Below are positions 44,575 to 55,028 of a stretch of DNA of 64,000 bases, piece by piece. A program made the translations under genes and the position numbers. Under the pieces are notes generated by a model. It made no database searches. It was given only the letters and a program-made list of their open reading frames with translations, and was not told where the DNA came from. Source of the stretch: CAVPCZ01 sp963702445 (GTDB lineage Bacteria > Bacteroidota > Ignavibacteria > UBA10030 > UBA6906); assembly GCA_963702445.1 (NCBI GenBank), contig CAVPCZ010000020.1, forward strand, positions 1 through 64,000. The letters are read 5' to 3'. Numbering within the stretch: position 1 is the stretch's first letter; every line of letters starts with the position of its first letter.

Positions 44575-45237
44575 ATGATTGACGTAAAGAATGTATCGAA
44601 ATCGTACCGGCGCGATGCCTTGGAAATTCCGGTCCTCTCCAATATCACCATACATGTCCCCGAAGGGGAGTTTCTTGCGCTCATGGGGCCGTCCGGTTCG
44701 GGCAAAACCACGCTGCTCAATCTCATCGCCGGGATCGACCGTCCCAACACGGGCTCGGTGGTGATCAACGGCACCGACATCGCCACGCTCAACGAGTCCG
44801 GACTTGCCCGCTGGCGCTCGCATAACGTCGGTTTCATCTTCCAGTTCTACAACCTGCTGCCTGTTCTGACCGCTTTCGAAAATGTGGAGCTCCCGCTTCT
44901 CCTGACTTCCCTCTCGAAAAAGGAACGCCGGGAACACGTGGAGGCCTCTCTTACACTGGTGGGCCTTGAAGACCGGATGCGCCACTATCCAAAACAGTTA
45001 TCCGGAGGGCAGGAACAGCGGGTCGCCATCGCCCGCGCACTTGTCACCGATCCCACGGTGCTCGTCGCCGACGAGCCCACGGGCGACCTGGACCGCGTAT
45101 CGGCGCAGGAGGTGATGACGTTGCTGGACCGCCTTAACAAGGAATTCAAGAAGACCGTCGTCATGGTGACGCACGATCCCCGTGCCGCAGAAAAGGCGCA
45201 CAAGGTGATGCATCTCGACAAGGGCGAGCTGACCTGA
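44575..45237 (+). CDS. MacB/LolD-type ABC transporter ATP-binding protein
   Basis: 220-residue ATPase. Walker A GPSGSGKTT (Lys44), Q-loop Gln90, signature LSGGQEQR (142-149), Walker B VLVADE (Glu167) and the D-loop GDLD are all intact, with His in MVTHDPRA. It energises the two following FtsX-type permeases by the mechanotransmission mechanism known for MacB. The spacing is 25 bases after the adaptor and ten before the first permease. Confidence 0.97.
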   Translation: MIDVKNVSKSYRRDALEIPVLSNITIHVPEGEFLALMGPSGSGKTTLLNLIAGIDRPNTGSVVINGTDIATLNESGLARWRSHNVGFIFQFYNLLPVLTAFENVELPLLLTSLSKKERREHVEASLTLVGLEDRMRHYPKQLSGGQEQRVAIARALVTDPTVLVADEPTGDLDRVSAQEVMTLLDRLNKEFKKTVVMVTHDPRAAEKAHKVMHLDKGELT

Positions 45238-45247
45238 GGAGGCCCAC

Positions 45248-46414
45248 ATGTTTGTTCTGAAACTCGTTCTGAAGAATGCGCTGCGCCACAAACTCCGGAC
45301 GTTTCTGACGATCCTGGGAATTGCCATTGCCGTGATGTCCTTCGGTTTCCTCCGCACGATCGTCACCGCCTGGTCCTACGGGGTGGAGGCGTCGGCCGCC
45401 AACCGGATGATCACCAGGCACTCCGTATCGTTTATCTTTCCCCTGCCCTACGCGTACCGGGATCAGATCGCCCGCATCCCCGGGGTCAGTCTGGTCTCCT
45501 ATGCCAACTGGTTCCAGGGGTCGTACAAAGACCCGGCAGACTTCAAGAACTTCTTCCCCCGTCTGGCGATCGATCCCGAAACCTACTTCGAGATCTATCC
45601 GGAATTTGTCCTGCCGCCGGAGCAGCTGGAGACGTTCAAGCGGGAGCGCAATTCCTGTGTCGTCGGGCAGAAGATCGCCGGGGAACACGGATTGAAGATC
45701 GGCGACGTGATGACCATCGAAGGGGACATCTACCCCGGGAGATGGGATTTTGTCATCCGGGGAATTTACCGGGGAAAGGACGCCAGCGCGGACGAGACAC
45801 AGATGTTCTTTCACTGGACCTATCTGGACCAGCGGATCAAGGAACTCCAGCCGACCCGCGAGGGGTTCATCGGATGGTACATCCTGCGCGTCCAGAATCC
45901 GGCGGAGATGTCCTCTGTCGCGCGTGCGGTGGATCAGATGTACCTGAACTCGCGCGCCGGAACGAAGACCGAGACCGAGAAGGAATTCCAGCAGGGATTC
46001 GTCTCGATGTCCAGCGCCATCATCCGTTCGCTGGAGGTGGTCTCCTTCATCATCATCGGCATCATTCTCCTGGTGCTGGCCAACACCATCGTGATGGCGT
46101 CGCGGGAGCGGACAAAGGAATACGCGGTCCTGAAGACCATCGGGTTCGACTCGATGCATATCATCGGACTGATCGGCGGCGAGTCCCTGCTCATCGCAGG
46201 CATTGGCGGGTTGATAGGGCTGGTGCTGACGTTTCCCGTTGCGGGGGCGTTTGCGGGCATGTTTCCGACGTTCTTCCCGGTGTTCAAAGTTGAAGTCATC
46301 ACGATTCTCCTCGCTGCGATTGTCGCCGCGCTGGCCGGCGTCATCGCAGCCCTCTTTCCCACCATCCGGACGCTGCGCACAAGCATCGCCGAGGGCCTGC
46401 GGGCCATAGGGTAA
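45248..46414 (+). CDS. FtsX-like ABC transporter permease (first)
   Basis: 388 residues. A first membrane helix (about 20-40), a large periplasmic domain of roughly 230 residues, and three C-terminal helices of the FtsX domain (VVSFIIIGIILLVLANTIVMASRERTKEY onward) match the MacB permease topology. RTKEYAVLKTIGFDSMHII is the family coupling region. The ATPase precedes it as a separate protein. Confidence 0.93.
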   Translation: MFVLKLVLKNALRHKLRTFLTILGIAIAVMSFGFLRTIVTAWSYGVEASAANRMITRHSVSFIFPLPYAYRDQIARIPGVSLVSYANWFQGSYKDPADFKNFFPRLAIDPETYFEIYPEFVLPPEQLETFKRERNSCVVGQKIAGEHGLKIGDVMTIEGDIYPGRWDFVIRGIYRGKDASADETQMFFHWTYLDQRIKELQPTREGFIGWYILRVQNPAEMSSVARAVDQMYLNSRAGTKTETEKEFQQGFVSMSSAIIRSLEVVSFIIIGIILLVLANTIVMASRERTKEYAVLKTIGFDSMHIIGLIGGESLLIAGIGGLIGLVLTFPVAGAFAGMFPTFFPVFKVEVITILLAAIVAALAGVIAALFPTIRTLRTSIAEGLRAIG

Positions 46415-46418
46415 GCGC

Positions 46419-47588
46419 ATGACCATTCCGTTCGCCTATACCTGGCGCAGCCTCTGGGCGCGCCGGCTGACCACCGCCCTCACACTCGGAGGCATTGCCC
46501 TCGTGGCGTTTGTCTTCGCCTCCGTGCTGATGCTGGCGCGCGGTCTTGAACAGACCATGATCGAGACCGGATCGGACGACAACGCGGTGGTCCTGCGGAA
46601 ATCGGCCAACTCCGAGCTCGTCAGCCAGATCGAGCGCGATGCCGCCAACATCATCAAGACCTCGCCCGAGGTGGCGGTGCTGCCGGACGGCAAGCGGTTC
46701 GCCTCCACCGAGACGTATGTGATCATCAACCTGTCCAAGAAGGGCTCAAACGACATGGGGAACATCTCCGTGCGCGGCATTTCGCCGGAAGCCCTTCAAC
46801 TCCGCCCCCAGGTGAAACTGCTGACCGGGCGCTGGTTCCAATACGGAACGCAGGAGATCGTGCTGGGGAAGAACATCGCGCGGCAATTCCAGAATTGCGA
46901 CATCGGACAGGAGATTCGCTTCGGCGACGCGTCCTGGAAAATCGTGGGGTACATGGACGGACAGGGGACGGCGTTTGATTCGGAGATCTGGGGGGATGTG
47001 GAGCAGATGATGCCGGCGTTCGGGCGGCCGATCTTTTCATCCATGATCTTCCGGCTGGTTTCACCCGACGCGTTTGAGGCGGCCAAACTGCGGATCGAAC
47101 AGGATCCGCGGACATCCTTTGCGGAAGTGAAACGGGAGCGGGAGTTCTACCGGGAGCAGTCGAAGCTGATGTCCGATTTCATCCGGATTCTGGGGCTTGT
47201 GGTCACGGTTATCTTCAGCATCGGCGCCATGATCGGAGCCATGATCACCATGTACGCGGCCGTGGCGAACCGTACCGTGGAGATCGGCACCATGCGCGCG
47301 CTCGGGTTCAATCGTTTCAGCGTGCTGGGCGCATTCCTGATTGAGTCCATCCTGCTCTCGCTGATCGGCGGGGCCGTCGGCCTCGGCTTGGCATCCCTGA
47401 TGTCGTTCGTGAGGATTTCGACAACCAACTTCGGCACATTCTCCGAACTGGCATTCGGGTTCACCCTCGCCCCGTCGATTGTCGTGACGACGCTGATCTT
47501 CGCGCTGATTATGGGTGTTGCCGGCGGATTTCTGCCCGCCGTGAGGGCGGCCCGCCTGGATATCCTGGCTGCTCTGCGTTCGGCGTAA
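46419..47588 (+). CDS. FtsX-like ABC transporter permease (second)
   Basis: 389 residues with the same one-plus-three helix layout: an N-terminal helix (TTALTLGGIALVAFVFASVL), a periplasmic domain (about 50-250) and the FtsX end with NRTVEIGTMRALGFNRFSVLG. Only four bases separate it from the first permease, so the two probably form a heterodimer. A short hairpin follows the stop codon. Confidence 0.93.
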   Translation: MTIPFAYTWRSLWARRLTTALTLGGIALVAFVFASVLMLARGLEQTMIETGSDDNAVVLRKSANSELVSQIERDAANIIKTSPEVAVLPDGKRFASTETYVIINLSKKGSNDMGNISVRGISPEALQLRPQVKLLTGRWFQYGTQEIVLGKNIARQFQNCDIGQEIRFGDASWKIVGYMDGQGTAFDSEIWGDVEQMMPAFGRPIFSSMIFRLVSPDAFEAAKLRIEQDPRTSFAEVKREREFYREQSKLMSDFIRILGLVVTVIFSIGAMIGAMITMYAAVANRTVEIGTMRALGFNRFSVLGAFLIESILLSLIGGAVGLGLASLMSFVRISTTNFGTFSELAFGFTLAPSIVVTTLIFALIMGVAGGFLPAVRAARLDILAALRSA

Positions 47589-47600
47589 AAGCGGGGGAAT

Positions 47601-47626
47601 CACGTCACCGGACGTGCTGCTCTTTT
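47601..47626. terminator. Short hairpin between convergent genes
   Basis: CACGTC-ACCG-GACGTG (47601-47616) is followed on the plus strand by CTGCTCTTTT. A weak intrinsic terminator for the MacAB-type operon, facing the convergent DUF2461 gene. Confidence 0.4.
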
Positions 47627-47643
47627 GCGGGTTCAGGGAGACG

Positions 47644-48348
47644 TCAGGCGACGCGCTGTAACCACCGGACAAAGGGCAGCGCGGTGCGTAACACCTGTGC
47701 GACAGTCGTGACAAACCGCGGCTGGAGGCACGCCGTATCCTTCATGATCCTGCCGACGAAGAACTGCTTCAACCGCAGATGCTCGATCATCGGGTGATCC
47801 TTCGGGTATCCCTGCGGCGCCTTCTGCAGCCTCTCCCCCATGATTTCCTTGAACATCTTCTTGAACGCCGGATCTTCGATGATCTGGAGGAAATCCTCCG
47901 GATGCTCCGCGATCGACTGCCTGATCCCCTTGAGCTGATCTCCGGCGGGCATGTACACGCCGCCCCCGATGAAGATTTCTCCCGGTTCGATGCCCAGATA
48001 GAACCCGGGACGCTCCGTCCGGCTTTTCTTCCCGCGCACTTCAAAGCTGGCGGCGATGTTCGTCTTGTAGGGGGCTTTGTTCTTGCTGAACCGGACATCC
48101 CGGTAGATCCGGAAAATGGAACGGCGGGGCTGGAACTCGAACTCCGGTGCCGCTTCGGCCATCAGCGGACCCAGCGATGCGATCAAACACTCCATGGGGA
48201 ACCGCACAAGCTCTTCGTATTCCTCCTTATGCTTCTGAAACCAGGGCCGGTTGTTGTTCTTCTTGAGGCGCTGAAGAAAGGCCATTCCCTCCCGGGGGAA
48301 CCCGGAGAAGGGAGGATACATCATTTCTTCCAGGGGATGCTTTTTCAC
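47644..48348 (-). CDS. DUF2461-family protein
   Basis: 234 residues from GTG 48348, chosen because an AGGAG site lies seven bases upstream; ATG at 48324 is the alternative. Family blocks are FLQRLKKNNNRPWFQKHKEEYE, RIYRDVRFSKNKAPYKTN and GFYLGIEPGEIFIGGGVYMP. The family (TIGR02453) occurs widely in bacteria and fungi and has no established function. It has a strong sigma70-like promoter of its own and is convergent with the exporter operon. Confidence 0.9.
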   Translation of the reverse strand: MKKHPLEEMMYPPFSGFPREGMAFLQRLKKNNNRPWFQKHKEEYEELVRFPMECLIASLGPLMAEAAPEFEFQPRRSIFRIYRDVRFSKNKAPYKTNIAASFEVRGKKSRTERPGFYLGIEPGEIFIGGGVYMPAGDQLKGIRQSIAEHPEDFLQIIEDPAFKKMFKEIMGERLQKAPQGYPKDHPMIEHLRLKQFFVGRIMKDTACLQPRFVTTVAQVLRTALPFVRWLQRVA

Positions 48349-48439
48349 AGTGGTTCTCCTCAGGAACGTTATGCATGGGTTCGCTTGCCCGTCGGGCAGC
48401 GGTGTGGAAGCAGGCGGCGGGACCTGCGGGCGTACACGG

Positions 48440-48468
48440 AATATACTCGATGCCGTCCTCCCTGTCAA
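48440..48468 (-). promoter_or_regulatory. Strong sigma70-like promoter of the DUF2461 gene
   Basis: Minus strand TTGACA (48463-48468), 17 bases, TATATT (48440-48445), about 90 bases before the GTG start. It is one of the closest consensus matches in the window. Confidence 0.6.
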
Positions 48469-48516
48469 TCCGCCAGCGCTTCATTCGATTTTTCAGGCAG
48501 GCCCCGGGACCGTTTT

Positions 48517-49654
48517 CTACTCCAGCTTCTTGCGGAACCGCAGGACGCTCAACGTCAGGATGGCGATCCCGAACAGCAGAAGGGCGAGGGCCTGCGGCCA
48601 GAGTTCGACGATGGTTGTTCCTTTCAGGAAAATGCCGCGGACGATTTCGAGGAAGTACCGGAGCGGGATCACGTACGTCACATACTGGATGACCACAGGC
48701 ATGTTGGCGATCGCAAACGTGAATCCTGACAGGAAGAGGAAGGGCATGAAAAAGAAGAACTGTGCGATCAACATGGCCTGCTGCTGCGATCTGGCAATCG
48801 TCGAAATGAAGAGACCCAGGCCCAGGGTGGTCAGCAGGAAGAGTCCGCTCAGGGCAAAGAGCAGAACGACGTTCCCCACCATCGGCACGTTGAACCAGAA
48901 CCGGGCAATGGCCAGCACGATGGAGACATCCACATAGCCGATGATGACAAACGGTATGAGCTTGCCCAGGATCAGCTGATACGGCTTGATGGGTGTCACC
49001 AGCAGCTGTTCCAGGGTCCCGATCTCCTTCTCCTTCACAATGCCGAGTGAGGTCAGCGTCATGGTCACAATCATGAGGACAAGGGCAACAACACCGGGGA
49101 CCATGAAGTTGGTGCTGGTCAGATCGGGATTGAACCACACCCGGGGTTCGGGCACGATACGTGCCGGTCTGCCGCCCGCCGGGTGTCGTCGCAGAGGAGA
49201 CAATCAACTCCAGCGCATAGGAACTGACAATTTGCGAGGCATAGCCGAGCAGGATATTCGATGTGTTGGCGTCCGTCCCGTCGACAATGATCTGCACCTG
49301 CGGGGTTTCGCGGGCAAGCTGCTTCCGGGAAAACCCCGCCGGGATGAGCAGCCCGATCGCCGCCTTTGAATTTTCGATATAGGTATCGACGTCCCGGGGA
49401 ACATCCACATCGTACCGGTGAATGAAGTACCGGGAGTTGGTGAATGCCGACACCAACCGCCGGCTCTCCGCCGTCTTGTCCATGTCGCACACGACCATAT
49501 CGGTGTTCTTGATATCGGTCGTTGCGGCATACCCCAGCAGGATCACCTGCACAATCGGGGCGGCGATGGACACGCCCAGCATGCGCCGGTCCTGCCGGAT
49601 CTGGTAGAATTCTTTCCGGATGATTTCCAGAATGACGTGGAGACTCTTGTGCAT
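48517..49654 (-). CDS. ABC-2 type permease, YbhR/YbhS-like (one frameshift)
   Basis: About 378 residues once one inserted base near 49160-49180 is removed. The first frame gives EIIRKEFYQIRQDRRMLGV, a membrane helix and the extracytoplasmic domain (VQIIVDGTDANTSNILLGY). The second gives RIVPEPRVWFNPDLTSTN and five C-terminal helices. The join in TTPGGRQ/ARIVPEPR is what relatives show, including the adjacent permease. The break is in a G/C-rich run (GGCGGGCGG) and may be a sequencing error. It is the last gene of the TetR-controlled efflux operon; it probably pairs with the next permease upstream. Confidence 0.85.
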
Positions 49655-49681
49655 GGTCGACTGTCCGTCAGTAGCGCCTGA

Positions 49682-50809
49682 CTACAGGCTCCGTTTTTGC
49701 ATCCGTCTGGTGCTGATGCCGAGGGTGACCACGGCAAAGATCGCCATATACAGGAATTGCTCCCAGACAGCCTCGAACCCCACCCCCTTGAGCATGACTC
49801 CGCGCACCACCACCAGGAAGAACTTGTTCACCGCGACATTGGAAATCACCTGCAGAACGACAGGCATGCTGGCAACCGGAAACACAAAACCCGACAGCAG
49901 GAAGGAGGGGAGGAGCGAGCTGAACACCGAGATCATGAACGCGACCTGTTGCGAATCGGTGACCGTGGAAATGAGCAATCCCTGCCCCAGAGCCCCGAGG
50001 ATGATCGTGCAAATCCCCGCATACAGCAGCACCAGGCTTCCTTTCACCTCTATGTCGAACAGCAGATAGCCGATCACCAGGATAGCGGTGGCGGCAATGA
50101 GACTGATGAAGAAATACGGGATAGTCTTCCCGAGGACCACCTGCAGCGGATGCAGGGGGGACACCATGATCTGCTCCATTGTGCCGCGTTCTTTCTCCCG
50201 GACGACCGTGAGGGATGTCGACACCACCGCCGTCAGGACGAGGATAAAACCGATGAGTCCCGGGATGAGGAACTTGTTGGAGATCAGATCCGGATTGTAC
50301 CAGATGCGGGGCCGGAAGTCGATCGGCACATACTGCGCCCTGCCCCGCCGGATCAGTGCATCGGTCACGAGCTTTGCGGAATAGTCCGTGGTCATGCGCG
50401 CGGCGTTGTTCACCGCCTGCACTCCCGTATTGGCATCCGCGCCGTCCACGAGAATCTGCACATGCACATCCCGGCCGGCGAGGAGTTCATGGGAAAACGC
50501 CGTTGGGACCACCACGGCAATCGTTGTTTTCCCGTTGAGAAAGAGGTGCTCAATGTCGCTGTAGCTGGATACGTCGTAGAGGTACCGGAAGTACTCCGTA
50601 CGCTTGAACTTCTCGAGGTACTCGCGGCTTGCGGCCGTCTTGTCCTGATCGAACACCACGAGTGACACATGTTTGACGTCGAAGTTCAGGGCATAGCCTA
50701 CCAGGATGATCAGCGCCGCCGGCAGCACCAGCAGCATCCCGAGCGACGTCGGATCACGGCGGATTTGCCTGATTTCTTTGACAATAATGGGCTTGAGGGC
50801 CTTGATCAT
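49682..50809 (-). CDS. ABC-2 type permease, YbhR/YbhS-like
   Basis: 375 residues from ATG 50809. One N-terminal helix (LGMLLVLPAALIILVGYAL), an extracytoplasmic domain with VHVQILVDGADANTG, the family block RPRIWYNPDLISNKFLIPG, and five C-terminal helices. It resembles the other permease of the operon throughout, so a heterodimer of paralogues is likely, as for YbhS/YbhR. It lies eight bases after the ATPase. Confidence 0.94.
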   Translation of the reverse strand: MIKALKPIIVKEIRQIRRDPTSLGMLLVLPAALIILVGYALNFDVKHVSLVVFDQDKTAASREYLEKFKRTEYFRYLYDVSSYSDIEHLFLNGKTTIAVVVPTAFSHELLAGRDVHVQILVDGADANTGVQAVNNAARMTTDYSAKLVTDALIRRGRAQYVPIDFRPRIWYNPDLISNKFLIPGLIGFILVLTAVVSTSLTVVREKERGTMEQIMVSPLHPLQVVLGKTIPYFFISLIAATAILVIGYLLFDIEVKGSLVLLYAGICTIILGALGQGLLISTVTDSQQVAFMISVFSSLLPSFLLSGFVFPVASMPVVLQVISNVAVNKFFLVVVRGVMLKGVGFEAVWEQFLYMAIFAVVTLGISTRRMQKRSL

Positions 50810-50816
50810 GGCATTC

Positions 50817-51785
50817 TCAGGTGTTCGCGTTCGATGCCGCGTCCCGTTCCAGCAGATACAGGAACACATCCTCCAGAGACGGGACGATACGCTCCGGATT
50901 CTGTACGCTGATTCCGCGCTGTGCGAGAAGATCCGCAACCGCCTTCCGTCCCTCCCGTTCGTCGCCGACCATCACATGCAGTTTTGTTCCGAACACCGAG
51001 GATTCGAGAACCCAGGGTTGTTGCCGGAGCAGTTCCAGCGCCTCCACCACGTTGTCGCACGTGACTTCCAGGATCGGGCTGGTGATGTGTGTGGTCTTCA
51101 GTTCGAGCGGACTTCCGCGCGCAATCAGCTTGCCGGCGTTGATGAGAATGATCGTGTTGCAGTACTCCGCCTCGTCCAGGAAATGGGTCGTGACCAGCAC
51201 GGTGATGCCTTCGGCGGAGAGCTGGTTGATCAGCTCCCAGAAATTTCTCCGGGAGATGGGGTCGACGCCGCCGGTGGGTTCGTCGAGGAAGACGATTGTC
51301 GGTTCATGCAGGATTGCACAGCCGAGGGCAAGACGTTGCTTCCACCCCCCCGGCAAGGTCCGGGTCAGGCTCTTCTCGCGTCCTTTCAGATCCGCCATGC
51401 TCAGGGCCCATGCCATGCGGCTTTCGAGCCGGCTGCCCCGCAAGCCGTACACACCGCCGTAGAAGCGGATATTCTGTTCGACGGTCAGATCATCATAGAG
51501 GGAGAAACGCTGGGACATATAGCCGATGTTCAGTTTGACGCTGTCTGTCTGGCTGTTGATATCGAACCCGCCGACCCGGGCGGTACCGGCCGTCGGCTGA
51601 AGCAATCCACACAGCATCCTGATGGTGGTGGACTTGCCCGCGCCGTTGGCTCCCAGAAAACCGAAGATCTCGCCACGCTGCACGGTGAAGGAGATATCAT
51701 CGACGGCCGTAAACGTGCCGAAGCGTTTTGTCAGATCGCCGGACATCAATCGCATGCGTCCGGCGTGTGCGGGCTGTTCATTCAA
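50817..51785 (-). CDS. ABC transporter ATP-binding protein with atypical signature (second ATPase)
   Basis: 322 residues from TTG 51785; ATG at 51755 would give 312 and leave the domain intact. Walker A is GANGAGKST, Walker B is IVFLDEPTGGVDP. The signature is LPGGWKQR, with Pro for the usual Ser of LSGG. The other ATPase of the operon has a canonical LSGGMKQ. Family knowledge suggests the pair equals the two halves of a YbhF-type double ATPase, one active site degenerate. A C-terminal regulatory domain (about 230-322) follows. Confidence 0.93.
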   Translation of the reverse strand: MNEQPAHAGRMRLMSGDLTKRFGTFTAVDDISFTVQRGEIFGFLGANGAGKSTTIRMLCGLLQPTAGTARVGGFDINSQTDSVKLNIGYMSQRFSLYDDLTVEQNIRFYGGVYGLRGSRLESRMAWALSMADLKGREKSLTRTLPGGWKQRLALGCAILHEPTIVFLDEPTGGVDPISRRNFWELINQLSAEGITVLVTTHFLDEAEYCNTIILINAGKLIARGSPLELKTTHITSPILEVTCDNVVEALELLRQQPWVLESSVFGTKLHVMVGDEREGRKAVADLLAQRGISVQNPERIVPSLEDVFLYLLERDAASNANT

Positions 51786-53107
51786 CGATCCCCAGGGCTC
51801 TCGTCAGCCGGGCGGAAGCCACTTCCAGCTCCACCCGCGATGCCATCAGATTGGTTTTGGCCTGCAGCATGGCCAGATCGGCGTCAAGGATTTCCGTGGA
51901 CGTCGCCAGGCCGTTCCGGTATTTGTCGCGCAGCGTCCGCACATTTTCCTCGGACTGCTGTACCCCCGTCTCCGCCACGGTGATCCTCTTCCGTGCCCGG
52001 TCAACGGCCAGTTGTGCGCGCGTCAGATCCACCTCCGCATTGTCGCGCATCTGCGCGAACACGAGTTCATTCTGCCGCAACTGGGCGCTGGCCTGTTCCG
52101 TCTGCCGGGCCGGAGTCATCCAGGTCCAGATATCCCATTGCAGCGACACGCCGACATCCCACGTCCCCCTGAATTCATCGAGGGCCGGCTGGTAGCGCGG
52201 GTTGGGACGCGCATAGTAGTAGGAGCCCGCAAAGGCCACCTGTGGCCACCAGCCACTCCCGGCGGCGGTGACATATTCTCTTGATGCCTCAACGCGTGTC
52301 TGCATTGCCTGAAGGTCCGGGCGAGACAGAACGGACTGTTGCCCGGGGGGAGCCGCAGCAGGTGAGGCCGGCTCCCCGCCCGCGCCTGGCTGTGAAGCCG
52401 TGCTTGTCCTGGTCTCCAGCGGGAGGCCGAGAAGGGTATTCAGCTGCACCGTGGCCACCTGGACGTCGTTCGCGGCATCGATCTGCTGCAGGCGTGCGTT
52501 TGCGAGCTGCACCTCGATGCGGAGCCGGTCGTTGTTCGTCGCCAGGCCGGACTTCAACAGGTTTTCGGTGTCCTTCCTGTAGCTTTCCAGACGCGTCACG
52601 TTCTCATCCATCAGCGCTTTGGTCTGCCCGGTCTGATAGAGAGTCCAGTAGGCGCCGGTGATCGTCAGGACCAGATCCGCCTGGTCATTTTTCCTGTCGG
52701 AAGCGCTTGCCTCGGCCAGCAGGTCGGCCGCACGGGCATTGCTGCTCAATCTGAAGCCGGCGAAGAGGGGCTGTTGCACGCCAACCCTGAAGCTGTAACC
52801 GTCCAGAATGATCGGCGAAATCTGAATTGGCGTCGGGGATATGGGAAGCATGATCTGGAAAGGATCCACTTCGCTCAGGTGTGTATAGCCGGCCTGCATC
52901 CTGACAGCGGGGAGGAGCGCCGCCCGGGCTTCTCCTGCCCGGGCGACGGCAGCGTCGACTTTTGCCGCCGAAGCGAGGAGCGCCTTGTTGTTGTGCTTCC
53001 CCAGGACGACAGCCTCCTGCAGCGTGAGGGTCTGTTCTCCTGCGCGGAAGCCGGCATGGCGTGCAGCAGCGCCAGGTCACCGCCGCCGCAGCAACGAACT
53101 GTTTCAT
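51778..53107 (-). CDS. TolC-family outer-membrane efflux protein (two frameshifts near the start)
   Basis: About 443 residues after restoring two bases. MKQFVAAAAV is in one frame, LALLHAMPASAQ (signal peptide end) in a second, and QTLTLQEAVVLGKHNNKALL to the end in a third. The two missing bases lie near 53070 and 53040. The mature part has the two TolC repeats: long helices around LEVQLANARLQQIDAAND and RQNELVFAQMRDNAEVDL. It should form the outer-membrane channel for the adaptor and permeases of this operon. Having the channel between the two ATPase genes is unusual. Overlaps the neighbours at both ends. Confidence 0.85.
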
Positions 53108-54041
53108 AATGCACCCTCTTGGAATCCGTTATGCGTGAGAAGCGAGATAAACACATTTTCGAGTGACGGACTGATCACCCGATGACTTTCAACCGGGATG
53201 CCGGCCGCAGACATGGCGGCGGCGAGAGCCGGGTAATCACGCCGGGCATCGTCGACAATCACGTTCAGCCGGTCACCAAACGCCTGCACCTCCCGGACCA
53301 GGGAGGAGTCCTTGATGAGCATGAACGCGTCCCGCACACGCTCCAGCACGATCTCGATGACCTCCCCCTTCATGGCTTGTTGCACACCCGCGGGCGTATC
53401 GGCAATCATGATACGTCCCCTGTTCATCAGGGCCACCCGCGAACACCGTTCCGCTTCATCGAGATAGGGGGTGCTCATCACGATCGTGATCCCGCTTTTC
53501 AACAGGCTTTGCAGGATCTTCCAGAAATCGCGCCGCGACACGGGATCCACGCCCGTGGTCGGCTCATCCAGAAAGATGATCCGCGGCGTATGGATCAGGG
53601 TACAGGCGAGGGCGAGTTTTTGCTTCATTCCCCCGGAGAGCCGCTCGGCAAGCCTGTTCCGGAAGGAGGTCGAGACGCGTGAAGGCAAGCAGTTCTTCGC
53701 GACGCGGTTTGTAGTCGTAGACGTTGTTGATCTCGGCGAAAGAACTCGATATTCTCATCGATCGTGAGATCGCCGTAAAGAGTGAACCGCTGGGAGAGGT
53801 ATCCGATTTCTTTCTTCACGGCGTCAGGCCGGTTCACAACGTCGTTGCCCAGCACCATTGCCGTGCCGGACGTCGGCGTCAGAATCCCGCACAGCATGCG
53901 GATCGTCGTCGTTTTTCCGGCACCATCCGGCCCCACGAGGCCGAACATCTCCCCGGACCGGATGGTCATACTGACCCTGTCCACGGCGACGATCCCGCCG
54001 AAATTCCTGGAGAGGTTGCGAATGTCAATTGCAGCTTCCAT
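53104..54041 (-). CDS. ABC transporter ATP-binding protein with canonical signature (first ATPase; two frameshifts)
   Basis: About 311 residues once two inserted bases are removed, near 53740 (a TTT run) and 53660. The first frame has MEAAIDIRNLSRNFGG and the Walker A GPDGAGKTTT; the middle frame has AEINNVYDYKPRREELLAFT; the last has NRLAERLSGGMKQKL, Walker B IIFLDEPTTGVDP and the regulatory C-terminus. ATG at 54041 is preferred to a TTG at 54056. It follows the adaptor and overlaps tolC as ATGA. Confidence 0.85.
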
Positions 54042-54086
54042 ACCGGTCCCGTCCAAAGACGGTCGCGTGATCAGTGGGGGGCTTTG

Positions 54087-55013
54087 CTAGCCCGCTGAGA
54101 GCCGGGCATCAGCCGGCATGCCGGGTTTGAGGATGCCCTGCGGGTTCGGCACTTCGATCTTCACACCAAACACAAGCTTGGTCCGTTCTTCCTTCGTCTG
54201 CACGTTCTTGGGCGTGAATTCGGCCACGGGGGAAATATAGACCACCGTTCCCTCAAAGGGTTTTCCCCCTTCCATGTCGATGGTCACCGCGGCCTTCTGT
54301 CCGAGCCGGACGTTGCCGAGTTCCGTTTCGCCGACATAGATGGTCAGCTTGACGATATCGAGATAGGTGAGACGGAGGAGATTGGCACCCACCATGACGA
54401 ACTCACCCGGTTCCACGGCTTTGAGTGTGATCGTGCCGGCGGTGGGTGCGAGCAGAGCGCAGTCGCGGACTTTCTTGCGCAGCTGGTCCACCTGCGCTTC
54501 CGCCTGGTCCCTGCGTGCACGGAAGGTCAGCACCTCATCCTTCCGCAGCCCGCGGGAGAGTTTCTCAAAGGTCTGTTGTGCGTTCACATACCGGGTGTAG
54601 GCGTCGTCGTACTGTTTCTGGGTGATCGACTGTGATGCCAGCAGGTCCTTCATGCGCTTGTAGTCCGCGTCCGCGGTGCTGAAGTTCGCTTCCGCCTGCA
54701 CAATTTCCTCCTTGCGCCACCCCTCCTCGGCCAGGCGGAGCTGGGCTGCGCTTGCCTCCAGGTTTGCCACCGCCTGGCGCAGCTGGATCTGGTAGTCAAT
54801 GTCATCAATGATCGCAAGGGTGTCACCGGCGGTCACGCGTGCACCTTCATCGACGCGCAGCGTCCGGACACGTCCGGCAACTTCGGTGCCGATGTTCACA
54901 TCTGTTCCCTCAATCGTGCCGGAGGCCTCGATCACGTGTTCGCTGTCTCCGCCGCAACCGGCCGCAAGCACAAGGAGACCGAGCATGGTCATGGTGAACC
55001 GAACTGCGCGCAT
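54087..55013 (-). CDS. Lipoprotein adaptor of the efflux operon (HlyD/YbhG-like)
   Basis: 308 residues. Signal peptide with lipobox LVLAAGC (Cys20), so it is a lipid-anchored adaptor. Lipoyl half motif GTEVAGRVRTLRVDEGARVTAG, coiled-coil hairpin (about 75-170), second lipoyl half CALLAPTAGTITLKAVEPGE, then beta-barrel and proximal domains. A GAGAGG site lies about seven bases before ATG 55013. It should link the ABC-2 permeases to the TolC encoded in the same operon. Confidence 0.94.
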   Translation of the reverse strand: MRAVRFTMTMLGLLVLAAGCGGDSEHVIEASGTIEGTDVNIGTEVAGRVRTLRVDEGARVTAGDTLAIIDDIDYQIQLRQAVANLEASAAQLRLAEEGWRKEEIVQAEANFSTADADYKRMKDLLASQSITQKQYDDAYTRYVNAQQTFEKLSRGLRKDEVLTFRARRDQAEAQVDQLRKKVRDCALLAPTAGTITLKAVEPGEFVMVGANLLRLTYLDIVKLTIYVGETELGNVRLGQKAAVTIDMEGGKPFEGTVVYISPVAEFTPKNVQTKEERTKLVFGVKIEVPNPQGILKPGMPADARLSAG

Positions 55014-55028
55014 GGGAAATCCTCTCTG

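Noticed and set aside
48517..54041. Calling the broken ABC and tolC genes true pseudogenes
   Set aside because: The breaks are single-base, share the pattern seen in essential groEL and nadE nearby, and the reading frames on both sides are fully conserved.
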